Positions 1-8,846 of a stretch of 64,000 nucleotides of DNA are shown piece by piece. Made by a program: the position numbers and the translations under genes. Origin of the DNA: JBKHYJ01 sp046565505 (lineage in GTDB: Bacteria > Acidobacteriota > Blastocatellia > UBA7656); the NCBI GenBank assembly GCA_046565505.1, contig JBKHYJ010000073.1, forward strand, positions 1 to 64,000, read 5' to 3'. Below the pieces are notes generated by a model. That model searched no databases. It had not been told where the DNA came from and saw only the letters and a program-made list of their open reading frames with translations. Numbering within the stretch: the first letter of the stretch is position 1; each line of letters opens with the position of its first letter.

Positions 1-111
1 GGGGCGCGAACTCGTCGCAGGCTTGAGAGGGCAATCAAGCAAGTTCTTCATACGATTACAAAGTCCGATGCTTTAGCTTGGTTTGCTCATTGCGGTTACA
101 GGCTAAACTGA
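1..111 (+). mobile_element. IS630-family transposase, C-terminal fragment (5' end outside window)
   Basis: Reading frame 1 is open from the first base to a TGA at 109-111 and gives 36 residues. The end of the peptide (WFAHCGY followed by RLN) matches my recollection of how IS630/DDE_3 transposases end, so this is the C-terminal tail and the catalytic DDE residues lie upstream of the window. Just after the stop, at 112-128, an AT-richer stretch ending in CTGCTCTAA could be the right terminal inverted repeat, but the left end is not visible so this cannot be checked here. Whether the transposase is intact is unknown. Confidence 0.6.
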
Positions 112-281
112 TTTGAAAACTGCTCTAAGGGCGGCAGAGTTTGACAGGCTTGCGGTGCTGCTCAATCCGGCAGCGGCGGGCTGGGGCCGAGCGAATACCT
201 GGGGCTGTAATGGAAGGACGTAGACTCCGAGAATGGCGTCGTCACCGTCCGATGTGCTCTTACCTGCAATCTTGGAAATAA

Positions 282-355
282 TGGCTGGGAGGCAGGGATT
301 CGAACCCCGATAAGCAGATCCAGAGTCTGCTGTCCTACCGTTGAACGACCTCCCA
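282..355 (-). tRNA. tRNA-Gln (anticodon CTG)
   Basis: The minus strand folds as a cloverleaf: acceptor TGGGAGG (355-349) pairs with CCTCCCA (292-286), followed by discriminator G and an encoded CCA (284-282). The anticodon stem GCAGA/TCTGC encloses loop CTCTGGA, giving anticodon CTG (glutamine, codon CAG). The T arm carries TTCGAAT. Length is 74 nt with the encoded CCA. The gene lies between an IS630 tail and short repeats of its own anticodon-arm sequence. Confidence 0.93.
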
Positions 356-961
356 GCATTTCAACAACTTAAGAGGGCTCGGTCTGCTGTCGATAGACCG
401 AGTCTGCTGTCGCCGTCGAACAGCAAAAAGATTTTACCTTAACGTTTGAATATTTTTCAATGGCGTTTCCGATATGCGGGCAAAAGAAGGCCCTTAAACG
501 CGCCAGGCCTAGACGCGACCGCCGGCAGCGGGCAGTATAAAATGGGATCGGCAATACCCCTTATTACACCAAATAAAATTACGCAGTACCCTACCAAATC
601 TACCGAGTTCGGCTATAATGAAGCCGGTCAGGGCCTGAACCCTGACGCGACTGACAGCTAGGGCGGCTCGCGGGGTAGCCGGGCTCTTTTCTTATACCGC
701 CCGGCAGACCGGGGCCATTGCTCCGACCGAATTACTCTTCATTTGTAGTCGGGCGAGAATCAATCAGGGATACCTGAGGACGAGTGGGAATTAATTTCTG
801 TCCCGTGTTTCTATTGAATCTCCTCTGCATCCCCATTTCACATAGTCAGTCGCCATCGCGGCCCGCGCGCCGCGCCCGGATCTTTTACAACTTAGCTTAA
901 CTATTCGCAGCGTCGTATAGCAGCAACGGCTAGGGCGATAGATAAGACGTACGGAGGTTAT
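356..961. other. Intergenic region upstream of the PIN/TRAM gene
   Basis: About 600 bases with no credible gene. The only longer open frame (446-661, plus) has no ribosome binding site and no recognisable family features. Besides the tRNA-like repeats at 378-411, I see only the GGAGG at 953-957 just before the ATG at 962. No convincing promoter is recognised. Confidence 0.5.
382..411. repeat. Short repeats copying the tRNA-Gln anticodon arm
   Basis: The 10-mer GTCTGCTGTC occurs inside the tRNA (325-334) and again at 382-391 and 402-411. The outer copy shares 12 bases (GAGTCTGCTGTC) with the tRNA, and similarity continues into a GTCGAAC that resembles the tRNA GTTGAAC. An 8-bp inverted repeat CTCGGTCT/AGACCGAG (378-385, 395-402) links the two copies. 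This looks like a decayed partial tRNA duplication, as left by integration or slippage at a tRNA gene. Confidence 0.5.
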
Positions 962-2011
962 ATGCGATTCGACGTCACTTTAATTCGTATTGTCTTCTTC
1001 GCAACGCTCGTGAGTGCAGGTTATTACCTGAGACCTTTTGATAAAAACCCGATCCTATCGGCAGTCGTAGGCGCAGCAGTAGCCTTGTTTATTATTTTCT
1101 TCGAGACCCGCATCCGTAAGGCCACGCTCAAGACCCTTTTAGGCGGGGCCGTCGGGTCGGTGGTCGGGATAGCAGGCGCTACGCTAATTTGCTGGATCAT
1201 ATCTGCGCAGACCGCGCCGGGCATAGAGCCGGAGTTCAAATCTTTCCTCACGCTCACGGTGACGTTATTTATGGGCTACGTCGGGTTAGTGGTCGGCGCG
1301 GTCAAGGGCGACTACCTCGACCTCGCGGCACTCGGGGGAATATTCGTAGAGAAGGGGGCGAGCAAAGCGCACTCGCTCATACTCGACACGTCAGTAATCA
1401 TTGACGGCCGCGTGGCGGACATAGCGGAGACGGGGTTCCTCGCGGGCACGCTCGTCATCCCGCAGTTCGTCCTCAGGGAGCTTCAGCAGATAGCCGACAG
1501 CGCGGACTCCATAAAACGCAACCGCGGCCGCCGCGGGCTCGACATACTCCAGCGGCTTCAGAAGAAGAAGGGCAGCTACGAAATAGTCATAAGCGAGGCC
1601 GACTTCCCGGATGTGCGTGAAGTTGACCATAAGCTCATAGAGCTTGCCAAGCAGATCGAGGGGAAAATCGTCACCAACGACTTTAACCTCAATAAAGTGG
1701 CTCAGCTCAGGGGCGTCTCTGTCCTCAACATCAACGAGCTTGCCAACGCGCTCAAGCCCGTCGTGCTGCCCGGCGAGATCATGCGAGTATTCGTCCTCAA
1801 AGAAGGGAAGGAGTACAACCAGGGCGTCGCCTACCTCGACGACGGCACGATGGTGGTCGTCGACAACGCCCGGCGCATGATAGGCAAGAACGTCGACGTA
1901 TCGGTCACGAGCGTCTTACAGACGACGGCGGGCAAGATGATCTTCGGCCGCTTCAACGAGGATGGGCGCCCGGCTCCGGCCCCGCGGCACTCTACTTCAG
2001 CCTCGCAGTGA
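962..2011 (+). CDS. Membrane-anchored PIN/TRAM domain protein (YacL-like)
   Basis: A 349-residue protein with four N-terminal membrane helices (roughly 5-22, 31-48, 56-80, 93-115), then a PIN nuclease fold. Candidate PIN metal ligands are Asp142 and Asp148 in LDTSVIIDGR, and Asp240 in TNDFN. A C-terminal TRAM domain (about 268-330) would bind RNA. This order matches the YacL family, presumed membrane-bound ribonucleases. GGAGG at 953-957 sets the start. The stop overlaps the GTG of ispD by four bases, so the two are translationally coupled. The yacL-ispD-ispF order is also seen in Firmicutes. Substrate is unknown. Confidence 0.9.
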   Translation: MRFDVTLIRIVFFATLVSAGYYLRPFDKNPILSAVVGAAVALFIIFFETRIRKATLKTLLGGAVGSVVGIAGATLICWIISAQTAPGIEPEFKSFLTLTVTLFMGYVGLVVGAVKGDYLDLAALGGIFVEKGASKAHSLILDTSVIIDGRVADIAETGFLAGTLVIPQFVLRELQQIADSADSIKRNRGRRGLDILQRLQKKKGSYEIVISEADFPDVREVDHKLIELAKQIEGKIVTNDFNLNKVAQLRGVSVLNINELANALKPVVLPGEIMRVFVLKEGKEYNQGVAYLDDGTMVVVDNARRMIGKNVDVSVTSVLQTTAGKMIFGRFNEDGRPAPAPRHSTSASQ

Positions 2012-2709
2012 GCCAACGCCGCCTCAACATAGCCATAGTCCCGGCCGCCGGCATAGGCGCGCGCATGCAGGCCGACCGCGCCAAGCAGATGTTAGAGCTG
2101 GGCGGCGTGCCGCTGCTCGTTCACACCCTGCGCCGCTTCGAGCAGTGCGACGCCGTCGATCAAATCATCCTCGTCTCGCAGCCGAACCTCACGACGGAGG
2201 TGCTCGCCCTCATCTCGCGCCATAACCTGAAAAAGGTTGCGCGCGTGGTGGGCGGCGGGGCGGAGCGACAGGATTCCGTCTACCGCGCCATTCAAGTGAT
2301 AAAGGAAGAAGAAGCGGGCGTCATAGCCGTCCACGACGCCGTCCGCCCATTCGTACGGCCCGAAGAGATTCGGGCGGTGATCGAACGCGCCCAAAAGACC
2401 GGCGCGGCCTTGATGGCGACCCTGGCAGTTGACACGATCAAGCAGGTGAAGTCCGGCCGCGTACAACGCACCCTCGACCGCAAGCGCATCTATCATGCGC
2501 AGACGCCGCAGGCTTTCCGCTACCCGATAATTAAAGAAGCGTACGAACGCGCTTACGCCGATGGCTTCACTGCCACGGACGACTCGCAACTCGTCGAGCG
2601 GATAGGCCACCGCGTTTCCGTGGTCGAGGGCTCGCCGATAAACATCAAGATCACCAGGCCTTTCGACCTGCGCCTGGCGGAGGTAATAAAAAAAGAATTC
2701 TTTGATTGA
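2008..2709 (+). CDS. ispD: 2-C-methyl-D-erythritol 4-phosphate cytidylyltransferase
   Basis: This enzyme makes CDP-methylerythritol from MEP and CTP, the third step of the non-mevalonate isoprenoid pathway. The 233-residue length is typical. The nucleotide-binding signature PAAGIGARM lies at 12-20 with Lys26 following, and VHDAVRPF is the conserved Asp motif near 108. The C-terminal segment NIKITRPFDL is also characteristic. Translation starts at a GTG that overlaps the stop of the preceding PIN/TRAM gene. ispF follows 20 bases later, so two successive MEP-pathway steps are co-transcribed. Confidence 0.96.
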   Translation: MSQRRLNIAIVPAAGIGARMQADRAKQMLELGGVPLLVHTLRRFEQCDAVDQIILVSQPNLTTEVLALISRHNLKKVARVVGGGAERQDSVYRAIQVIKEEEAGVIAVHDAVRPFVRPEEIRAVIERAQKTGAALMATLAVDTIKQVKSGRVQRTLDRKRIYHAQTPQAFRYPIIKEAYERAYADGFTATDDSQLVERIGHRVSVVEGSPINIKITRPFDLRLAEVIKKEFFD

Positions 2710-2729
2710 TTCATTAAGCAGGTGTTTCC

Positions 2730-3230
2730 ATGAGCGGATCATCCACGAGCTGGCCCGCGCGCGCGGGCATAGGTTACGACATACACCGCCTGGCCGAAGG
2801 CCGGAAGCTTATCCTGGGGGGGGTGGAGATCCCTTTCGAGAAGGGGTTAGTGGGCCACTCGGATTCTGACGTGCTGACTCACGCGGTCTGCGACGCCCTC
2901 CTGGGCGCGGCTGCGCTCGGCGACATAGGCTCGCACTTCCCCGACACGGACCCGCGGTACAGGGGCGCGGCGAGCCTCGACCTGCTCGCCCGCGTAGTCG
3001 AGTTGATAACAGAGCGCGGTTACCGCGTGGCGAACGTTGACGCGGTGGTGCTGGCCGAGCGCCCCAGGCTCCGCCCGCACGTCGCGGCCATCCGCGAGCA
3101 TTTAGCCGCGGCGCTCCGGGTCGATATTGATTCGGTGAGCGTGAAGGCGAAGACGGCCGAAGGGCTCGGGCCGGTCGGCGCGGGCGAGGCTATGGCGGCG
3201 CACGCCGTCGCGCTCCTGGTGCGCGGCTGA
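2730..3230 (+). CDS. ispF: 2-C-methyl-D-erythritol 2,4-cyclodiphosphate synthase
   Basis: This 166-residue cyclase converts CDP-ME 2-phosphate to MEcPP in the MEP pathway. The metal ligands are visible as Asp17-x-His19 in GYDIHRL and His51 in SDSDVLTH. The C-terminal KAKTAEGLGPVGAGEAM is the family signature. It is slightly longer than usual (about 158) because of a Ser-rich N-terminus. It lies 20 bases after ispD behind an AGGTG-type ribosome binding site. IspE, the step between IspD and IspF, is not in the window. Confidence 0.96.
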   Translation: MSGSSTSWPARAGIGYDIHRLAEGRKLILGGVEIPFEKGLVGHSDSDVLTHAVCDALLGAAALGDIGSHFPDTDPRYRGAASLDLLARVVELITERGYRVANVDAVVLAERPRLRPHVAAIREHLAAALRVDIDSVSVKAKTAEGLGPVGAGEAMAAHAVALLVRG

Positions 3231-3295
3231 CGCCATTCTCGTAGAAGAAATCCCCCGGGTCATTTATTCTCTTTGATGGGGCCCGCGAAACTATT

Positions 3296-4600
3296 ATGCG
3301 AGCAGTTGACATCATAGCCAGGAAACGGGACGGCAACTCTCTCACCCGAGACGAGATCGGCTTCGTCGTGCGCGGGTACACGAGTGGGGAGATAGCCGAC
3401 TATCAGATGTCGGCCCTGTTGATGGCGATCTACCTGCGCGGGATGGATGGCGAAGAGACGGCCGCCTTGACCGAAGAGATGCTGCATTCGGGTGTGGTGA
3501 TTGATTTCTCCGGCCTCGGGCGGCCGCGCGTCGATAAGCACTCGACGGGCGGCGTCGGCGATAAAACATCACTCGTGATCGCCCCGGCCGTCGCCGCGGC
3601 GGGCCTGCTCGTGCCGATGATTTCGGGCCGCTCACTCGCCCATTCGGGCGGCACGCTCGACAAGTTAGAATCGATACCGGGATTCAGGACCGATCTTTCA
3701 CTCGCCGAGTTTCGGTCCACGCTGGAAAAAACCGGGGCCGCGCTCATCGGTCAGACCGAGGAGATCGCGCCCGCCGATAAAAAGCTTTATGCCTTGCGCG
3801 ACGTGACGGCCACCGTGGCGTGTCGCCCGCTGATGGCGGCCTCCATCATGAGCAAGAAGATGGCCGAGGGCATCTCCGGGCTCGTGCTTGACGTGAAAGT
3901 CGGCAATGGGGCCTTCATGAAGTCGGAAGACGAAGCCTCGGGCCTCGCCCGGACGATGATAGACATAGCGCGCGGGTTAGGCAAAGATTGTGTTGCGCTC
4001 GTCACGGACATGGACCAGCCGCTCGGCCGCACTGCCGGTAACTCGCTCGAAGTCGCCGAGGCGTTCGACACCTTGCGCGGGGCCGGGCCGGATGACTTCA
4101 ACGCCCTGTGCCGAGAATTGTCCGCGGAGATGCTCGCGCTCGGCGGAGCGGCGCCGGGCGTAGAGGTGGGCGGCAGGCTCTACGACGAATTGATCGCCTC
4201 AGGAAGGGCGCTCGAAAAGATGCGGGAGATTATCAAAGCTCAGGGCGGCGACCCGCGCGTGATCGACGACTATGGGTTGCTCCCGCGCGCCCGCGAGGAG
4301 AGCGTGATTGCGGCGCCCGAGGCAGGTTTCGTCCGCGCGATTGATACTGAGGCCATAGGCCGCGCCTCGATGTTGCTCGGCGCGGGGCGCAGCCGGCTGG
4401 GCATGGCGATTGACTTCGGTGTCGGCGTGACTATGCACGCGAAGATAGGCGACCCGATCGGTCGCGGCGGCCCGCTCGCCACTATTCACTTTAACGACGC
4501 CGCCCGCGCGGGCGAAGCCGCAGGGATGATCGCGCGCGCATACGCAATAAGCCCGGAGCCCGTCAAACCACCTCGACTGATAAGGGCCGCACTGCGCTGA
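3296..4600 (+). CDS. pdp: Pyrimidine-nucleoside (thymidine) phosphorylase
   Basis: A 434-residue member of the DeoA/Pdp family, which cleaves thymidine or uridine with phosphate to the free base and (deoxy)ribose 1-phosphate. The phosphate-binding KHSTGGVGDKTS is near 80-91 and the family signature SGRSLAHSGGTLDKLESI follows near 109-126. Length fits both thymidine and pyrimidine-nucleoside phosphorylases, and I cannot separate them by eye. The product, after mutase action, feeds DeoC, which is encoded far away at 50825. The gene follows ispF by 65 bases and may share its transcript. Confidence 0.93.
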   Translation: MRAVDIIARKRDGNSLTRDEIGFVVRGYTSGEIADYQMSALLMAIYLRGMDGEETAALTEEMLHSGVVIDFSGLGRPRVDKHSTGGVGDKTSLVIAPAVAAAGLLVPMISGRSLAHSGGTLDKLESIPGFRTDLSLAEFRSTLEKTGAALIGQTEEIAPADKKLYALRDVTATVACRPLMAASIMSKKMAEGISGLVLDVKVGNGAFMKSEDEASGLARTMIDIARGLGKDCVALVTDMDQPLGRTAGNSLEVAEAFDTLRGAGPDDFNALCRELSAEMLALGGAAPGVEVGGRLYDELIASGRALEKMREIIKAQGGDPRVIDDYGLLPRAREESVIAAPEAGFVRAIDTEAIGRASMLLGAGRSRLGMAIDFGVGVTMHAKIGDPIGRGGPLATIHFNDAARAGEAAGMIARAYAISPEPVKPPRLIRAALR

Positions 4601-4757
4601 GCCGCCCCGCCGGGCCGGGCTGTTTACAAAGCCGGCTCGACTCGTTAGAATCGAGCACCGTCAGGGGTATTCTCAAGAAATTTCCGCAGGGCATCAGAAT
4701 AGGTGTCAAATCCACCCGCTCATTTCGGAGAAGCCGAGGGCTTCCCGCGGAGGTCAC

Positions 4758-5882
4758 ATGAAAACAAGAATAACTCGCAGAGATTTCTTTCGCGCCGGCG
4801 CCGCGGCCGGGGCCGCCGGTTTGATGGATGGCACGTCCGTCGCCGGCTTCGCACAATCGAAAGGCTCGCGCCCGCTTGTCGTCTCAAGCGGGAACGGGAT
4901 ACGCGCGACCGCGAAGGCTATGGAGATGATCCGCGCGGGCGCGGACACGCTCGACGCGGTAGTCGCGGGAGTCAACATCGTCGAAGATGACCCGAAAGAC
5001 ATGTCCGTGGGCTATGGCGGCCTGCCTAATGAAGAGGGCGTAGTCGAGCTTGACGCGAGCGTGATGCATGGGCCGACGAAGCGCGCCGGCGCGGTGGCCT
5101 CGCTGCGCAACATCAAGAACCCGTCGAAGGTCGCCAAGCTCGTGCTTGAGCGGACGGATCACCTTCTGCTTGTCGGGGAAGGGGCGCTGCGGTTCGCCCG
5201 CGCGCACGGGTTCAAAGACGAAGAGCTGCTGACAGAGGAATCGCGGGCCGTGTGGCTGAAATGGAAAGAGACGATGAGCGACCGCGACGCCTGGGGGCCG
5301 GGCCTCGCCGCGCCCGACGCGCCCGCGCAGAGCATCCTTTATAACGGCGCGCTCAAGCCCGAAGAGATACTCGCGCTCGCCGACGAGATAATAGCGCATC
5401 CACCGACGGGCACTATCAACTGCATAGCCATAAACGAGCGCGGGGATATTTCGGGCACGACGACTACCAGCGGCCTGGCCTTCAAGATTCCTGGCCGCGT
5501 GGGCGATTCGCCTCTCATCGGCTGCGGGCTTTTCGTCGACAACGAAGTGGGTGCGGCGGGCTCAACGGGGAGGGGCGAGGAGTGCATAAAAATCAACGCC
5601 GCGCACACGATAGTCGAGATGATGCGGCGCGGCATGTCGCCCACGGACGCCTGCCTCGAAGCCTGCAAGCGCGTCGCCAATAACTACAACGGCAACATGG
5701 CGAAATTGAAAAAGTTCAACATGGACTTTTACGCGCTGAACAAAAACGGCGAGTATGGGGCCGCGGCTCTTTTTGGATTCACGGTGAATAATAGAGGCGA
5801 GCGCAGGCGGCGCCAGTACGCCGTCCATGACGGGCACGAGAACAAGCTCCGTGACATGGCGTACCTGTACGAGGTCGCCTAG
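4758..5882 (+). CDS. Tat-exported N4-(beta-N-acetylglucosaminyl)-L-asparaginase
   Basis: A 374-residue Ntn-hydrolase of the glycosylasparaginase family, which cleaves the GlcNAc-Asn bond of N-glycosylated asparagine. The N-terminus has a twin-arginine signal (TRRDFFRAGAAAG), so it should be exported folded. The precursor normally self-cleaves before a nucleophilic Thr, and here the candidate site is G-T in PPTGTINCIAI. Downstream, GRVGDSPLIG and a GRGEE segment carry the substrate-binding residues. GGAGG at 4749-4753 fixes the start. The eukaryotic and flavobacterial enzymes have Asp-Thr at the cleavage site, so the Gly is notable. Probably scavenges glycopeptides outside the cytoplasm. Confidence 0.9.
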   Translation: MKTRITRRDFFRAGAAAGAAGLMDGTSVAGFAQSKGSRPLVVSSGNGIRATAKAMEMIRAGADTLDAVVAGVNIVEDDPKDMSVGYGGLPNEEGVVELDASVMHGPTKRAGAVASLRNIKNPSKVAKLVLERTDHLLLVGEGALRFARAHGFKDEELLTEESRAVWLKWKETMSDRDAWGPGLAAPDAPAQSILYNGALKPEEILALADEIIAHPPTGTINCIAINERGDISGTTTTSGLAFKIPGRVGDSPLIGCGLFVDNEVGAAGSTGRGEECIKINAAHTIVEMMRRGMSPTDACLEACKRVANNYNGNMAKLKKFNMDFYALNKNGEYGAAALFGFTVNNRGERRRRQYAVHDGHENKLRDMAYLYEVA

Positions 5883-6042
5883 GGATAAGTTTAATGGCCC
5901 GCGCTAGAAACGGGTTAAGGCTTGAATGGGAGGCGGAGGCGTGCGGCGAATGTGCATGGCGGCCGGCGGCGGGCGATGAGAAAATATAACGGGGCCCTGC
6001 GGGGCGCGTCGAAATGACTGGTGGGGATAGAGCAAAACCGAA

Positions 6043-7053
6043 ATGAGAAAGACAGCGATAATTCTGTTACTGGCCGCCGCGCTCGTATCGCCGGGCTGCA
6101 GCCGCGGTTTCAGCGGCCGCGACGACGCGGACGGGAAGATCCGCGTTGGCATAGTCTTCGACATAGGCGGCAAGGACGACAAATCCTTTAACGCCGCGGC
6201 GTGGGAGGGCATGAAGCGCGCGGCTAAAGATTTCCCCATCAAGCTGCGCGACGTAGAGCCGGGCGACCCGACTTCGATAGAGCCTTCCATGCGCGCCTTC
6301 GCCGAGCGCGGGTATGACCTCATCGTAGGCGTGGGGTTCGCGCAAGCGCCTATAATGCAGGACGTGGCGCATGACTACCCGAACCTGAAATTCGCCATCA
6401 TCGACGGCGTCATCGATCTGGAGAACGTCGCGTCTTTAATCTTCAAAGAGCATGAAGGCTCTTTCCTGGTCGGCATGATCGCGGCCCGCGTGACGAAGAC
6501 CAACAAGATAGGGTTCGTCGGGGGGATGGACATCCCGCTGATACACAAATTCGAGAAGGGGTACGAAGAGGGGGCGCGGTACGCCAACCCTAAGGTGCAG
6601 GTCTTCGATAACTACGTAGGTGTGAATGATTCGGCGTGGAATAATCCCGGCAAGGGCAAAGAGCTGGCGAAGGCGCAGATAGAGCGCGGCGCGGACGTTG
6701 TCTTTCAAGCGGCGGGTAATTCCGGGCTGGGCGTCTTCGACGCGGCCGAGGAAACGCGGAACCTCGCCATCGGCGTGGACGCGAATCAGAACTGGGTCAA
6801 GCCGGGATTCATCCTGACGAGCATGATCAAGCGCGTTGACGTGGCCGTGTATAACGCCGTAAAGGAGACGGTCGAGGGCCGCTTCAAAGGCGGAATACAT
6901 TTGTTCGGGCTTGAAAACGATGGCGTCGGCTACGCGCTTGACGATTACAACCGCGACCTCATACCGCCATCGGTCATAGATGAAGTCGAGCGCGCGAAGG
7001 CGGAGATAATCGGCGGCCATATCAAAGTTACAGACGCCATGGCGGCAAAGTGA
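6043..7053 (+). CDS. BMP-family substrate-binding lipoprotein (nucleoside-type ABC importer)
   Basis: A 336-residue lipoprotein with signal peptide and lipobox VSPGC (Cys19). The body shows the Bmp/PnrA family features: GIVFDIGGKDDKSFN, a VGVGFAQ segment and VVFQAAGNSGLGVF. Characterised relatives bind purine nucleosides for ABC import or act as surface lipoproteins. No permease or ATPase gene lies beside it, so the transporter partners must be encoded elsewhere. The neighbouring nucleoside phosphorylase gene is consistent with nucleoside salvage, but that link is inference. Confidence 0.92.
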   Translation: MRKTAIILLLAAALVSPGCSRGFSGRDDADGKIRVGIVFDIGGKDDKSFNAAAWEGMKRAAKDFPIKLRDVEPGDPTSIEPSMRAFAERGYDLIVGVGFAQAPIMQDVAHDYPNLKFAIIDGVIDLENVASLIFKEHEGSFLVGMIAARVTKTNKIGFVGGMDIPLIHKFEKGYEEGARYANPKVQVFDNYVGVNDSAWNNPGKGKELAKAQIERGADVVFQAAGNSGLGVFDAAEETRNLAIGVDANQNWVKPGFILTSMIKRVDVAVYNAVKETVEGRFKGGIHLFGLENDGVGYALDDYNRDLIPPSVIDEVERAKAEIIGGHIKVTDAMAAK

Positions 7054-7203
7054 GAATGGTGCCGGCCCGCCCTCCGGCCCCAAACCTGAATCCGTCGAAT
7101 CACGCAAACCCCTGCGCGCGGCCCTCGATCACAGGTCCCATTAAGGGGCACGCCTGAGAAGTACGTTGCGTGGGGCGACATATGGCGGCGCGACGCTCGA
7201 TGC

Positions 7204-8556
7204 TCAGCTCGTCGTCGATTGCGCCGGCGCGTTTTGATCCTGTCGCTCGACCCTGGCTTCCAGTATGCGGTTCTTGGACGCGGCCTCGACGGTAAACCTC
7301 AGCCCGTTGTAATCGACGCTGTCGCCATGCCTGAGCAGTTTCCCCGCCCGCGCCATCATAAAACCGGCCACCGTGTGGTAACTGTCGGCTTCCGGGAGGT
7401 CGAGTTCGAGCAGCTTGTTCGCGTCCCTGATGGAGAGCTTTCCGCTGACGGAGAACGTGCCGGGCGAAAGCTGCTTGACCTGTTGAGCGGCTATCTCGTC
7501 GTGCTCGTCGCGTATGTCGCCGACGATCTCTTCGAGCAGGTCTTCGAGGGTGATAAGGCCCTCGACCCCGCCGTGCTCGTCAACGACCAGGGCCATATGC
7601 GCGCTGGACCGCTTCAGGGTACGCATGGCGTCGTGAAGCTTCACGGAGGTCGGCAGAAAGGCGGGCGGCCTCAGTATCTCGTCTATCGCCGCCTGCCCGC
7701 CACGCCTCACGAGGCGGCTCAAATCTTTGTGCAGGAGGATCCCGACCAGGTTGTCGAGCGAGCCGCGGTAGACGGGCATACGCGAATAGCCCATCTGCTC
7801 GAATGAGTCGAGCATCTCTATGGGGGACAACTCAACGTCGAGCGCCTCTATTTCCGTGCGAGGGGTCATCACGCTTTCCACCGTCCTGTCGGTGAAGTCG
7901 AAAACGTTATAAATCAACTGGCGCTCGTCTTCGAGCACATGGCCGCTCTTGTGACTCAGCGAGATGAGCTGGCGCAGCTCCTCTTCGCTGTAAACGGCGG
8001 CGTGCTCGTCGGTCACGGCGAGCCCCATCGAGCGCAAAACGAGAAGGCCCGAATGATTCAGCAGCCATATGGGCGCCCTGAAGATCCTGTAGAAAATATC
8101 TATGGGCTTCGCGGTCGCCAGCGCCACCTTCTCGGACTTGTCCAGCGCCAGGGCTTTCGGCACAAGCTCCCCCAGCACGACGTGCAGGTAAGTGATGACG
8201 GCGTACGCGATGACGACGGCTATTGTGTGCGACGCGAGCGCCACGAGCGATCCGGGCAGGATGCTGTTGAAGACAGGCTCAAGGAGGTGCGCCATCGTGT
8301 CTTCGCCGATCCACCCGAGCGCCAGGCTTGCGAGCGTCACGCCGAGTTGAGTGGCGGAGATGTAGGAGGTGAGGTTTTCGAGTATGCGCATCACCGACCG
8401 GGCGCGCTTATTGCCCCCCGCGACGAGCGACGCGATGCGCGAGCGGCGGACTTTGACCAGGGCATACTCCGCGCCCACGAAGAAACCATTAGCCAGCACG
8501 AGGAGCAACACAAGGGCCAGCTTGATGAGCACTCCCACCAGCGAATAATTATCCAT
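7204..8556 (-). CDS. CNNM/HlyC-CorC family membrane protein with CBS pair
   Basis: A 450-residue protein with an N-terminal DUF21 membrane domain of three to four helices (about 5-170), two CBS domains (about 205-330) and a C-terminal CorC/HlyC domain (about 350-435). Relatives such as bacterial CorB/YfjD-type proteins are implicated in Mg2+/Co2+ transport or efflux. The haemolysin label in databases is historical. The -10 hexamer TATAAT on the minus strand lies at 8572-8567, only about ten bases from the ATG, so the mRNA leader would be very short. The gene is convergent with the BMP lipoprotein gene. Confidence 0.92.
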   Translation of the reverse strand: MDNYSLVGVLIKLALVLLLVLANGFFVGAEYALVKVRRSRIASLVAGGNKRARSVMRILENLTSYISATQLGVTLASLALGWIGEDTMAHLLEPVFNSILPGSLVALASHTIAVVIAYAVITYLHVVLGELVPKALALDKSEKVALATAKPIDIFYRIFRAPIWLLNHSGLLVLRSMGLAVTDEHAAVYSEEELRQLISLSHKSGHVLEDERQLIYNVFDFTDRTVESVMTPRTEIEALDVELSPIEMLDSFEQMGYSRMPVYRGSLDNLVGILLHKDLSRLVRRGGQAAIDEILRPPAFLPTSVKLHDAMRTLKRSSAHMALVVDEHGGVEGLITLEDLLEEIVGDIRDEHDEIAAQQVKQLSPGTFSVSGKLSIRDANKLLELDLPEADSYHTVAGFMMARAGKLLRHGDSVDYNGLRFTVEAASKNRILEARVERQDQNAPAQSTTS

Positions 8557-8566
8557 ACCATGTCGA

Positions 8567-8595
8567 ATTATACCAACGAGAGATTAAGACTTAAA
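8567..8595 (-). promoter_or_regulatory. Promoter of the CNNM gene with almost no leader
   Basis: A perfect TATAAT at 8572-8567 with a weak -35 (TTTAAG, 8595-8590) 17 bases upstream. The expected transcription start, about seven bases downstream, falls near 8560, four bases before the ATG at 8556. Confidence 0.5.
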
Positions 8596-8666
8596 CCTTC
8601 CAAGATCAGTAATTCTCGATCACACTGCGAACAAAGAGAATGGGCCGGCGGGCGAAGTCTGCCGCG

Positions 8667-8695
8667 TTGACACTGCTAAAACGCTGATATACACT
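8667..8695 (+). promoter_or_regulatory. Sigma-70-type promoter of the TPR gene at 8847
   Basis: Perfect -35 TTGACA (8667-8672), 17-base spacer and -10 TACACT (8690-8695). The predicted start near 8702 leaves a leader of about 145 bases, in which a hairpin-forming GGTGCC/GGGCATCC pair is visible. No known riboswitch is recognised. Confidence 0.7.
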
Positions 8696-8846
8696 CTACT
8701 TACACTGTAATTTGATCAATTCAATCAACGCGGAATGGTTATTACCATCAGCTCTATGCCAACGGGTGCCGGTCTTCGGGCATCCTACATCGGTAAAAGA
8801 TGACCGGGTTGATGTTTCAGCCAGCAGAGTCTATGGAGGAAATTCG

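Noticed and set aside
446..661. 71-residue plus-strand frame upstream of the PIN/TRAM gene
   Set aside because: No ribosome binding site, no domain, and composition unlike neighbouring proteins.
8703..8846. Riboswitch in the long leader of the TPR gene
   Set aside because: The leader can form a hairpin, but no consensus of a known class (for example cyclic-di-GMP or TPP) could be recognised.
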